A DNA stretch of 64,000 bases from Torymus aiolomorphi (taxonomy: Eukaryota > Arthropoda > Insecta > Hymenoptera > Torymidae), in NCBI GenBank assembly GCA_036365515.1, contig CM070873.1, forward strand, positions 226,191,876-226,255,875, given 5' to 3'. The translations under genes and the position numbers were made by a program. Within the stretch, counting starts at the first letter, position 1, and each line of letters opens with the position of its first letter. Shown here one piece after another: positions 11,869-22,145 of the stretch. The notes under the pieces are model-generated. The model did no database searches. It was not told the origin of the DNA and saw only the letters and a program-made list of their open reading frames with translations.

Positions 11869-11952
11869 GACAAGTTAGCTGCGAACTAAGAAAGGCGACA
11901 ACTCAGCTGAGAGCTAAGAAAGATGAAAACTCGACTGCGCGCTAAGAAAGTT
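11869..11952. repeat. 28-bp minisatellite, 3 copies
   Basis: Units starting at 11869, 11897 and 11925 each have the form GA(C/A)AA-CT-GC-CTAAGAAAG, with an exact 28-bp period. A fourth copy stops after about ten bases at 11953. Confidence 0.8.
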
Positions 11953-12069
11953 GACCACTCGTGGATTACTTTTTTCATTAACTTTTAAGTTGAAAACCTA
12001 AGTACAGATTTAAAAAATTTTCATATAGAGTTTCTTTAAAACATGGAATAAAATCGATATTTAAGAACA

Positions 12070-12096
12070 GCTCTGGCTCATTGGTAAAGTACAGGA
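12070..12096 (+). repeat. tRNA-derived SINE head, A-box half (split)
   Basis: CTGGCTCATTGGTAAAG is a good match to a tRNA D-arm and Pol III A box. The tRNA-like sequence stops at GTACAGGA (12089-12096) and resumes after the same eight bases at 13311-13318. This half and the 13311-13380 half therefore formed one unit before an element inserted. Confidence 0.65.
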
Positions 12097-13310
12097 GAGG
12101 GGGTATCTAAAAATAGAAAAATTTTCATTAGAAAGCTTTAGATGCCAAAAATTTGTATACAGACTCATAATTTTACAAAAGTTTAGAATGTAGAAAAGGC
12201 ACATATTAGAAGTAGATTTATTTTAGAAAATTCATTTCATGGAAAAAATTGAATATCGAATTAAATTTATAGAAGATATTACTATCGAAAAAAATGATAT
12301 AATTTCGTACGCTGAAAATGAAGAATTCCCCTATTATAGAAAGTTCACAGTTCCGAAAATGCTGAATTTAGTGGAAATTCAAAGGATCAATTATTCGAAT
12401 TCTACTCTATAGAATGAAATATAATAATATGAATTTTAGAAAACCAAAATATAGAATGATACTTTTGGAATTTCTAGCTATTCGAATATAATGATTCGAA
12501 AGATATGAATGTAGAAAGGCAATACGTCAAAAGTTCAATGTTTCGAAAAACAAATGTCGAAGGTTCAAACTTTCGAAAAATTAATTGAAAAGGTTTGAAC
12601 TTTCGAAAAAAAATAATTGAAGTTAAACATTTAGAAGGTTCAAACTTTCGAAAAACAAATTCAGAATGTTCAGACTTTCGAAAACATATGTACTATTCAG
12701 CTAGGGTAAAGAAAAAGTAATTAACGCTAGATTGTAAACTTTCGACATTTTGAGCTTTCGACATTTTGAACATTCGATATTTTTAACTTTCGACATTTTT
12801 AACTTTCGATATTATGAACTTTCGACATTTATCTTTCGATATTTTGATCTTTCGATATTTGGACCTTTCGATATTTAGACTTTTCAATATTCTGAACATT
12901 CGATATTTGAACATTTGATATTTGATATTTACGAGATTTTCAGCATTCTAGATTTTCAATTTTCGATCTTTTGAACTATCTAAAGATGCTATTAAATTCT
13001 ATATTTTGATCTTTTGATATTATGATTTTCTAATTTATGTACAGATATTTTCTGTAGATTTCGTTTCTGTAATTTAATTTCTAAAATTTGGGTTTTCGAA
13101 ATTATAGTATTCTAAAATTATAAATAAATATTTTTTCTACAAATTTACTATTCCTTAAAATTATAATTCGTAAAATCGAATTCGAACTTATAAATTTTCA
13201 ACTTTATGAATTTCGAATTTCTTTTTATTGAAATTACAAGTTTTCCATTAAAACAAGTTCTGATAAATTACCTTTCTTTAAAAAAGTTTTCTATTTTTCG
13301 ATACCCCCTC
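12097..13310. mobile_element. 1.2-kb non-autonomous TIR element with 8-bp target duplication (hAT-like)
   Basis: The ends are inverted repeats: GAGGGGGTATCTAAAAATAG on the left, and GAGGGGGTATCGAAAAATAG when the right end is reverse complemented. That is about 24 bp with one mismatch. The octamer GTACAGGA lies directly outside both ends (12089-12096 and 13311-13318), a clean 8-bp target-site duplication. Eight-base duplications are typical of hAT and P-type DNA transposons. The interior has no open frame. It consists of TTCGAAAGTT-type motifs, with a 16-bp tandem array in the right half. It inserted within a tRNA-derived sequence. Superfamily assignment rests only on duplication length. Confidence 0.8.
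12739..12930. repeat. 16-bp minisatellite inside the TIR element
   Basis: About eleven units of the form CTTTCGA(C/T)ATTTTGAA follow one another with a mostly 16-bp period. The stretch at 12530-12685 to its left holds the opposite-strand-like motif (AACTTTCGAAAA) with longer spacing. Confidence 0.75.
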
Positions 13311-13380
13311 GTACAGGACTCTCGACCCAAGGATTGTGGATTCAAATCCGCACCATGACTGAAGTTATTTTTCTGAATTT
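13311..13380 (+). repeat. tRNA-derived SINE head, B-box half (split)
   Basis: After the second GTACAGGA the sequence continues CTCTCGACCC and GTGGATTCAAATCCGCACC. GGATTCAAATCC is a near match to the Pol III B box with one extra base, so the T loop has eight bases and it is not a clean tRNA. Joined to 12070-12096, the A-box to B-box spacing would be typical of a tRNA-derived SINE. Confidence 0.6.
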
Positions 13381-13618
13381 TTCTCGATTGAGGAGATCTC
13401 TGAAAGTTCGAATTTCTAAACCTCGTAATGTTGAGGGAAGAAGGTGAACAAGCCAGAGGATGCTCTTACTGTGGCTCTTTCTCCTCATAAGGCGCTCGCC
13501 AAGTGTTCTATGTACTAATAGAGTCTCAGTGAAACGGCATCAGGAGTTGCCAGCCGTTCCGGCCATCTCTAGCTAGCCCAAACACTTCAACACAAGTCTC
13601 GGATGACTTCAACGGTCG

Positions 13619-13879
13619 ATGAAGTCGATGCGGCCGTCTCTGCAGCCAACCTCACCAAGAAGTGTCCGAACACACAAGGCCAGGTATGATCAATCGGTCG
13701 TTCAGCAGGCCAATAAAAATGCACGGGGCTGGACTCGAGAAGAAGCTGCACTTCTCGCTCGGTGGAAAGCTGAGCTACCTATCCAGGGGTTAGGCTTCAT
13801 TGGCCCGGGCCCTGGACTAAGAAGGCTACCAAGGGGCGAGGCTGAACTTCATCGTGAACATGACCGGCAATACCAATGA
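13619..13879 (+). pseudogene. R2-type N-terminal DNA-binding region (fragment)
   Basis: This 86-residue open stretch contains RGWTREEAALLARWKAEL, which resembles the Myb-like region upstream of the reverse transcriptase in R2 proteins (a W-x-x-E-E...LA pattern). It ends at a stop, and the remaining N-terminal homology continues in other frames. In R2, Myb and zinc-finger motifs bind the target DNA. I rely on pattern similarity, not an alignment. Confidence 0.6.
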
Positions 13880-13987
13880 CAAGGGGGCTGTATTTCAGAG
13901 TCTCTGACTGTATCTCCGTGACGTACTGTGTGCTAGATCACTCTGCAACAGTGCTCCAAGACGACATCCACTAGCACCTCCAACTTC

Positions 13988-15153
13988 CAAAAGAAATGTC
14001 AGAAGAAGGGAATACGTCACAGTACAGAGGTACTGGAAACATAATCGAGCCCGCTGCTTTACCAGCATCCTCGACGGTATTGAGAACGCCCATCAGCCAT
14101 CCCTAAATATGATGGAATCCTACTTGACTGTCTTCACGCAGCCAATAACCAACATCCAGCCTCGCTGCATACAACAACCGACTATCGATGACATCTGGTG
14201 ATCAATCACTCCCTAGAGCATCAAAGAAGCTAGACTATGCTTGGCCGAATCATCTATGCCGGATGATCTAACGGCCCACTAACTCAGAGCCATTCCCCTT
14301 GGAATTCTTACTAGAATCTGCAATCTGGTCCTGTGGTGTGAAAAGCTGCCGAAGCATCTTCTAGTCTCCAGGATAATCTTCATCCCGGAGAACACCGGAG
14401 CCAACTAGCCGGGAGAGTTTCTACCTATCTCCATCTCCTCTGTGCTCACTAGGTTTATTCGCAAAGTTTTAGCACAGGGAATTTACTAACTCATCCAGGT
14501 CGATGAACAACAACGAGCATTCCAGGCAGGGATAGATGGATAATTCTGTTCTCCTCAATGCCATTCTCAGGAGTCGTTATACCAGCTTCCGCTTGACGTA
14601 TATCGCAAAGCTCGATATCGCTAGGGCCTTCGATAGTGTCGACCACACCGCCCTTCTAGTTGCTGCAAAGGCAGCCGATCTCCCTCACAAGATTATTACC
14701 TATCTCCGAGACTACTATCAGGAGCGTCACCACGCTGTCAGACGCCAGATGGGAACCGGAGCCACTGAGAGTTACGAGAAAAGTAAGCAATGTGCCTCGC
14801 TTTCGCCGGTCATCTTCAACATCATTATGAACCAACTCTTTCGCCCTCTTCCTCAAGAATATGGCGCCTTATACAACAATACCAACATCCGGGTTATGGT
14901 CCGACCTACCCGACGAACTCGTCTACAACACCTAATCGACCATACGGCGAGTTTCCTTAAGGCCTGTAGGTTGGCGCTGAATAACGCTAAATCACATACA
15001 GGCTCACTATTTAAAAGCAGAGGGAAAACGGTCGTCGCTGCCAGAGCCACCTTTAACATCCAAGATCAATCGGTACGGGCTCTGAGCCGAGAAGACCCCT
15101 GGACTTACCTGGGAATCGAATTCCGGCCGATATCAGGCGTTCGTACCCTCTAG
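13988..15153 (+). pseudogene. R2-type reverse transcriptase domain, frame-broken
   Basis: The first frame carries REYVTVQRYWKHNRARCFTS, then SMPDDLTAH, LRAIPLGILTRICNLVLWCE and KLPKHLLVSRIIFIPE, matching the R2 fingers region (GPDGLT and LP..W....ipK blocks), with stops inside. The frame then shifts to an open 205-codon stretch (14536-15153). That stretch shows the catalytic A block KLDIARAFDSVDH, the B block with SLSPVIFN, and the later block HTASFLKACRLALNNAKS. It ends in YLGIEFRP. The (F/Y)ADD catalytic box expected between IRVM and PTRR is not readable in frame. The first catalytic Asp (LDIARAFD) is kept. Confidence 0.85.
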
Positions 15154-15470
15154 ACAGTCAGCTGGCCCCCTTCCTCCAATGCTCTACCAAAGCTCTACTC
15201 AAATCTCAACAGCAGATCTACGCCCTGGAGACTATAACTCTTCCCAAAACTTCTTTTACATGGCCTAGGGAAGAATTATCATCAGCGAGCTTCATAGAGT
15301 GGAAAAAATGGCGAGAGCCACCCCGGTCGACTACTTCCATGCTCCTGTTGGCGATGGAAGTCACGGTATTCCATCAGTAGCACGGCTGACACCACTCCAC
15401 CGGCGCAATTGCTTTCTGGGGCTCGTACCGAGGCGAGATGAGCGAAACATAACAGATCCCTACTTGACTA
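15154..15470 (+). pseudogene. R2-type thumb and post-RT linker, frame-broken
   Basis: Different frames show LFPKLLLHGLGK and SSIEWKKWREP, then PVDYFHAPVGDGSHGIPSVA and LTPLHRRN. These match the R2 region with a P-K-L-L block, W-L-P-x-D-T-P, YFHAP..DGGLG and P..R. The DGGLG motif has decayed to DGSHG. The stretch 15480-15620 that follows is AT-rich and has no R2-like coding signal, so it may be a later insertion. Confidence 0.75.
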
Positions 15471-15789
15471 AAGAAATTCGCCAATATATAAATTTATTTA
15501 TAATCTATAATACAATATTTCGTACATCCTTAAATTAATACATACTGGGTTCTGAGTAATAAATCTTCTCTGTTTACATCTAATATAGTGAGCGGCTCAC
15601 TGACAACAACACTTTGATTGCAGATGAAGAACAATGCAACAAAAAGGTGGGCCGTCCTTCTCCATAGCGAGCACCGTCTGAGTATGGCTAGTTCTATACT
15701 CCTCACTGACAGGAACTGCATAAACTGCCACGAGATGAGGATAGGTGCACTTTCAACCAGAACCAGGATTACTAGGGGAAGGCATGGAG

Positions 15790-16060
15790 ATCATAGCTGC
15801 CGTGCAGAGTGCGGTCTGCCGGAAACCAACAACCACGTCCTGCAGATAAGCCCCCGCACCCGCATAGCATGCGAATTGCCAGTCATAACTCCGTAGTCTA
15901 CTACATTGGCAGGAATCTACGACGCCAGGAATTCGCGGTATACATCGAGCCCCATATACCAACCATCGAAGGGACACGGATGCCATATATCGTCACTGCC
16001 ATCATAAGATGATAATCTTTTTTAGCTAATATTATCTTGTTAAAATGACCGATATCAAGC
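15790..16060 (+). pseudogene. R2-type CCHC knuckle and restriction-like endonuclease, frame-broken
   Basis: One frame shows the sequence for a zinc knuckle (CRAECGLPETNNHVLQ). Another shows MRIASHNSVVYYIGRNLRRQ, then FAVYIEPHIPTIEGTRMPYI. In R2 proteins this region reads C-GC-ET--H, followed by R-I-RHN, EP-IPT and a K-P-D box that begins the endonuclease active site. Here the K-P-D box reads M-P-Y, so the catalytic Asp appears lost. The downstream Asp-rich strand is out of frame. Confidence 0.75.
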
Positions 16061-16110
16061 AGGATAAAGTTTTGAGTATACCCCAAGGCTACCACCTGAC
16101 TCCTAGTCTG

Positions 16111-16809
16111 TAGTATTCAATTTTCTAAAATTCTTCTACAGTCGGTATCAAACTATTTATATAAATGTGAAGTAAGTGAAGAATGCTGAAAGATTAGAGT
16201 TGGATCTTGTAACATCATCTGAGTGTTCGGGGCAACGAGTTTTACTTTAATATCAATATATGGCATGTTACTTATTTTCATAAAGTTTATTTTTTACTAC
16301 TTTTTAAATAAACAAAAAAATAGTAGGGTCAACCACTTTGAAAGATCCGTATGTTACATTCAATTTGATGATAATCGCTACAGGTTCGTCTCAAGTCGAT
16401 CAAGCGACTACTCGTCCTTGATATTCAAAGTAGCAAAATAATTTCTTTTGACAAAAAAAGGGTTGATAGAGAAACAATGAAAATAGCCTTTTTCTCTGAG
16501 CATACCTAAGTAATCTCTGATTACCTCGAGTAGGTAACGTGGTGCACAGGGCTCTTTCAAAATGTGCGTACAACTGTCATAGATTCTCACAAAAGTAATA
16601 ATAAAACACTAAAACTAAACTCCTTTCTACCGTCCCTTTACCACTTGTGAGGGAATATTATTCTGCGCAGATTTTTCGAACACAAAAAATACACATAAAA
16701 CTTTACTGTACAAATTCACCATTTTGCCGTACTGATATTTAACATAGGGGTATCAAATTTGAATAAAATGAATGCCTTGTATTCCTAATCCAAAATTATT
16801 TCAACAAAT
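16111..16809. other. AT-rich stretch without a gene
   Basis: No coding support. It may include the 3' untranslated region of the R2-clade relic, whose 3' end I cannot place. Confidence 0.5.
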
Positions 16810-16813
16810 TTAA

Positions 16814-17293
16814 CCGGTTAACTGGACATGGGAACTTTTAGATGGAAATCTATATGGAAAGTCATTTGAAATTTACTACCTTTTACATTTCAAATTTCTA
16901 TAATGATTTCATATAGATTCTATATTTATTTCCATATGAAAACCATGTGGATATTTTTAACTGGATAGCAACATGTTACAGTGAAATGGTTATAACTTCA
17001 ATTATACGATATGTTTTTGTTAAAAACATTTTAAGGTGACTCTATATATTAAATCTTCTACTAGATTTTATTTTCTATTATATCATATATGTACAAAAAA
17101 AAATTGTGTCAATTTTGGTATCTTATCATATAAGTATGTACAAATTTCAATTACTTTCTCAATTTTCAATCGATTCCCATAAAAATTGGTATATAACCGT
17201 TTTTTACGTTTACAAATTACTGAGTATTTTGGTAAATAATTTGTTTGTACCACTTTTGGCAAAAAACTAAAAAAAAGGCTACCAGTTAACCGA
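16814..17293. mobile_element. TTAA-flanked MITE candidate (480 bp)
   Basis: The left end reads CCGGTTAACTGG, and the right end reverse complemented reads TCGGTTAACTGG. Both are flanked by TTAA (16810-16813 and 17294-17297), the target duplication of piggyBac-type transposons. The interior is AT-rich and non-coding. The inverted repeat is short, about 12 bp with one mismatch, so the call is moderate. Confidence 0.5.
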
Positions 17294-17297
17294 TTAA

Positions 17298-18604
17298 AGA
17301 ATGTTCTTATTATACAAACAGGGTTTCCAATATACTATCAAAATTATACAATAAATTTTTTATTATGAACTTCTTGCCTTTTCTACATAACTGAAGTTAC
17401 CATAAAAACAAGAAAAGTAAATCAAACGCAATTGAATGAAAACGTCGCATACACACTTATACATTTTTACTTTTTAACTAGCAAACCACCGATTATCCTA
17501 TCATTGAGAACAATGGATATTGTTTTACTACATGAGTGCACTATTTTCTGATGGAGAAGGTACCCTAAGTCTTGGACAATGACTTCCCTACGGTTCCTCA
17601 TTATAACCGTCATTTTACAATACAACCAACGCGCTGTCAGACCTGTCACTATTCATAATGTTATTAATTAAATGTATTCAGTGAGTTTTAAGATATATTC
17701 AAGCTAATAATTTGGATTAGGAAGAAGCCTATCAGTTGTAACCATCATTATATTACAATAGCGACGAATTACAATAAACCAGTAATTGAATTCATACACA
17801 ATTATACTGACTATTCGCTTTTAGACTTCTAAACCATTTCGTATCATCTCATCATATTACCGATCTTTTACGTGGAAGGCATCCCACTTATAATTTACGC
17901 GATACTGAATTGTTGCTGAAGATATATTTCATGAGAAATTTTTTTTTTCTCCACTGTTAACAGAATAAAATCATTCACTGTTTTCTTTAGATTACTGGCT
18001 GATACTGTACGCTGTACATTAAATTCTGACACTGTTTTATATTTGTAAATCGTTTTATTATAAATTTTCTATTAATATTGCTTTATCATAGACAATGTTT
18101 TAATGTTACATTTGTTGTAAAATGTCCTTAAGCATGTCTACAGATTAAATGAATAAGTGTAATGTAAAAATTATCAGTAAAAACAGATATTTCAAATGAC
18201 TGATTTTAAATAGTCTATTTTTGAGTAAACCTTTTTTAGCTGAGAAAATTAAAGGTGAAAGTACAAACCAAATAAATACATTACTTCTCGATGTATCACT
18301 TCAAATATTCTATTGCCCATTCTCCATATGTTTAAGTTCCGGAAGGGGGAAGAAAAATTGTCAAGCTTATACGCACGAATATATAGGGGACCTCATTTAA
18401 TATCTTTTCCCGCGGCTTTCGTAAATTCCGAGTTACGAGAAGATTTTAGCTACAAGAATAGGAAGCTAAGTCATTCTAGGCGCTTCTGCACTTTCGTGTG
18501 TGAGCGCGAGAAAGACTGGAATTCGCGATATTCCATGGAGAACCGTTGAAGGGTCCTTCGCTCTTCCGTAATCTCCGTCGCTCACTCTCATTCCTTCATC
18601 TCCT
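17298..18604. other. AT-rich stretch without a gene
   Basis: AT-rich to about 18300, then slightly GC-richer. No recognisable feature. Confidence 0.6.
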
Positions 18605-18787
<183 letters not shown>

Positions 18788-18857
18788 CTCGACGTATTTG
18801 ACTGTAAGCGTCGTTTATTCAGCATTTGGACGACATTCCTCTCAATAGGTCTCTAAG

Positions 18858-19055
18858 TGTATGCGTGTGTGTGTGTGGGGAGGTCTGTTTGTGTGTGTGT
18901 TTGTGTGGGCGTGTGTGTTCGTGTGTATATGGGTCTGTTTGTGTGTGGTGTGCTCCCGCCCATGTGTGTATGTGTGTAAGTGTGCATGGCGTGTGTATCT
19001 GCGTGTGCGTATGTGTGTGCATGTGTGTGTGTGTATGTGTGTGTGCGTGAGTATG
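18858..19055. repeat. Interrupted (GT)n tract (about 200 bp)
   Basis: GT repeats with frequent ATGT, GGTCTGT and GCGT interruptions. Alternating purine-pyrimidine sequence of this length can adopt Z-DNA. It lies only 75 bp after the long CT tract. Confidence 0.92.
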
Positions 19056-21331
19056 CGAGCAAGGGAAGATTTGACATTAAAGAGTTTGTCACAACGTTTT
19101 CCTCCACTTCAGACCCACTCGATTTCTTTAGACCCTTTTGTTCTATACCTTGTCCACTTTTCGTTGGATATATTATTGAATTCCTATCAGACAATACTAA
19201 AGAAGATTTCATAGTTTTACTCTCATTCAAAAGTTGTTTCTACGGTGTATTTCATGATAGACTTAAAGTTTCGATGATAAATAAAAATTGTAATAACTAT
19301 AAGTTTCCAAATATCTGAACTATTTTTTACATTTCCGAAATTTACATTATTTTAAAAAATTACATTTCAATGATATTAGATATTTTCTTAATTTACTAAG
19401 TCAGTTATATAAACAAAACAGTAAAATGCAAATTGAACAATGCGAATATAAATCGCAGTTTAAAATCAAGTCATCTCTATTTTAAACGGAATTTAATTAA
19501 TCATTAATCAAGACTACTCTAGAAAACGATATGGAGAACGAGAAACGATCTTCCTTTAATTTTGCAAATTTATAGGTCAATTCACAGTACATTTTAATGA
19601 GCATGCATTTGAAATCCATTTTACGGGCGAGAATGCACCGATGATGGGAATCGAATAGCTGTTCGAGGAGCGAGAGTGAGCGGTTATATATAGAGATGAG
19701 CGGATCGCGAATAACCCGCTCTCTCTCACTCCCTCTGCCACCGTTGAAGAAATTAGTTCCGATATCAGGGGCCGGGGAGAGAAACCGACGAGATGGAATC
19801 GGTAAATGATCTCGTAGTTATATTAATTAAATCGGACTCGAAATTTCATTTCATTATCTTAATTGAACGAGTCTCTCTTTCGCTCTCTCCCTCTCTTTCC
19901 TATTTCTCTGCACGTAAGTCTCTCCCTCTGCGATTCAGTCTCCAGACACCCCGGTAACTACCGGCTGGACAAATCGGATGTGCTTATTGAAGAGACATGC
20001 TTTTGAATAATTAATTAAGTGCAAGAAAAGTTCTAACCGAGTGCATTTCAATTTGGATGGACTTTATTTGTACATGTGAATGCGTAAAAACGACCGCATG
20101 GAACACCAATGGTCTGTATCCTATTCAGCAAAGGCATTTGCGCAATAAAAACTTTACGATCCACCGCGGACTACTTAAGATTATATATTGTCGGAACGCA
20201 AGTACAATGAAGCTATGGACAATGAACGTAGTAACGATGCTGCATATTAAGATACTCATAAGCAAATGCACTATTTCGCCAGTAGCATGATTCACGGCAT
20301 TAATGAGAGCAAGTAAACATCTTTTAAGCACAACACTTTTTTTCAAGTATTTTATTATTCTATTAATTAGGCAAAATTATTCAGTTAGAAAACATATTTT
20401 TTACTTTTAATTAGACTTCATTTTTAGTAATTTCATCAGTAATGATAAAATAGTTTAGATAAAATAAAATGTTTTTTCATATAAAGAAATAATTAAATAT
20501 ATACAACACTTTTGGTATTAATAATTTTTTGTATAATATCATGTGCAAAAATTTGTTTGAAAATAGCTTTAATAAATTAGAACTATAATATAAATTTTTA
20601 CATTTCTCTATGCCTTAATATTATACGTATGATATATGTACATATGTGTTTCTTAGAGAGAATGATAATTTCTAGTTCAATGCGTACCAGGTTACTGCAG
20701 TTACGAAAACAGTAATTGTATGTATAATTTGAGAGCTCTTTAATGGCTATGACTAAATAACATTAATTATAGTAAAATGTATCTTGACATTAAGAATATT
20801 ATAGCAAATATTCAGAGCTTCACGAACATACTCGTAATTTCCTACAAGGTTGCAACACGTTAGCACAATATACACTCCGTCAGCTTAACATATAAATTAC
20901 AATTGAGTTATCGTAAATGAAATGATTGACAACTTTTCGATATATTTGTCAGCCAATATCAATGTCTATGTTATTAATATAACTGATTAATAACATGTGT
21001 TTAATTTAATTTATTTCTAGGAATACTGATGTAGAAATTATGAAAATATTACAAATAAATCAATATTTAGAAATCGTTGCAACTACATATTACACTTTAT
21101 TAACAATTATATTAATGAAAGACAAAATATAATTGTTATGTTTTAACACTAATTCTTACCATTTACATGTAATAAAATTTAGTACGCGTACGCAACTGTT
21201 CATTTTACGAATCACTTTTTAAAAACTTCCCACAACATTTGACCAGTTTAATACGTAAAGCTACAGGTATAATTAAAGAGAGCTTTCCAAGCCCTCCGGC
21301 AACCCCAAATTATAACACCAAAATACAACGA

Positions 21332-21332
<1 letters not shown>
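19056..21332. other. AT-rich stretch without a gene
   Basis: A small GC-richer island at 19650-19990 contains CT-rich patches and a CCGG-TAACTA-CCGG hairpin near 19950. The rest is AT-rich without a recognisable feature. Confidence 0.55.

Positions 21333-21362
<30 letters not shown>
21333..21362. repeat. (TA)n microsatellite
   Basis: About 14 uninterrupted TA units, directly before a CpG-rich block. Confidence 0.95.
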
Positions 21363-21363
<1 letters not shown>

Positions 21364-22145
21364 GCGACGGCTCGCGCGCGTATGGCCGCAGTAGCGGCGC
21401 GCAAGCGCAGGAGAACAGCGAAGACACTAATATAAGTCAACAGAAAGGCGAAACCGCAAGTGTACTCATTGTCGACGAGCGAGCACAGCATGGGGGCAGC
21501 TCGACTGACAGCGAGCGTCGAGACGAGCCCCCCCCCCCCGTCGAATGATTATGCTCGGAAGCGCGTGGGGTGGGCAGCCGGCCTATAATTCACGTATCGG
21601 GTCACGCTTAATTGCGAATGAGTTAATTAAGTTTACCTTGCGTCTGCCTCCCTACCTATGCACGCGGTCACCGACTCGCTGCGGTGGTTCCATGGCGGAG
21701 AAGGACTATGAGGGTGTTCGGTGGAGCGGTTTCGCGATAGGTCAATGACGCGTACCCTCTCTCTGTCTCCGGGTGCGTTTCTGTCCCTATCCCTCCCCCG
21801 CCACACTCTCCAGCGTGGCAAACCCCCGGGAACACTCAGTGAGAGAGAGAGAGGGAGAGGCGAGTACGCAGGAAATTTTCCGAGTGAAATCGCCTCTAGT
21901 GTTTCGCAAATCTCGAGCGGTCGGAACTTACGTGCGAGTGTACGTATGTGAGCGAAGTCTGCGAACAAAGCTGCTATGCCATGGTCGTTGGTGCGGTAAA
22001 TTCTCTCTCTCCCTCTCTCTTCCTCTCTCTATTTCAGATCAGCCGGCCTCCACGTCCACTATATACCGACATGAAACTATGCGCGTAATTTTCTCGAGCA
22101 TTCGCCTAAATGCGTCCGCCATGCGATATGCATCTGCAAGTTAGA
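21363..22145. other. CpG-rich block, function unknown
   Basis: CpG-dense DNA with GA/CT patches (21841-21860 and 22000-22035). All open frames are composition-driven. It could be a promoter or enhancer of a neighbouring gene, but no initiator, exon or splice site can be defended. Confidence 0.4.
21528..21539. repeat. Homopolymer C12
   Basis: Twelve consecutive C, rare in this window. Its complement is a G12 run that could join an intramolecular quadruplex. Confidence 0.9.

Larger units (their letters stand above)
13440..16110 (+). pseudogene. Decayed R2-clade non-LTR retrotransposon
   Basis: Pieces of one R2-type open frame lie in order on the plus strand: a possible CxxC zinc-finger remnant (CSYCGSF, about 13470), a Myb-like patch, a reverse transcriptase, the thumb/linker, and a CCHC-like and endonuclease C-terminus. 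R2-clade elements encode a single protein that nicks its target with a C-terminal restriction-like endonuclease and primes reverse transcription there. The frame is broken by several stops and shifts, and roughly 2.7 kb remains, compared with about 3.5 kb for complete R2 elements. R2 normally sits in 28S rDNA. No 28S flank is visible here: the upstream neighbour is the tRNA-derived SINE. It is inactive. Confidence 0.85.

Noticed and set aside
12070..13380. A tRNA gene with a giant intron
   Set aside because: The intervening DNA has terminal inverted repeats and an 8-bp duplication, so it is an insertion. The T arm has an eight-base loop, so the host sequence is SINE-like rather than a working tRNA.
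18819..19230. Cys-Val- and His-Thr-rich frames over the GT tract
   Set aside because: Repeat-encoded, on both strands at once.
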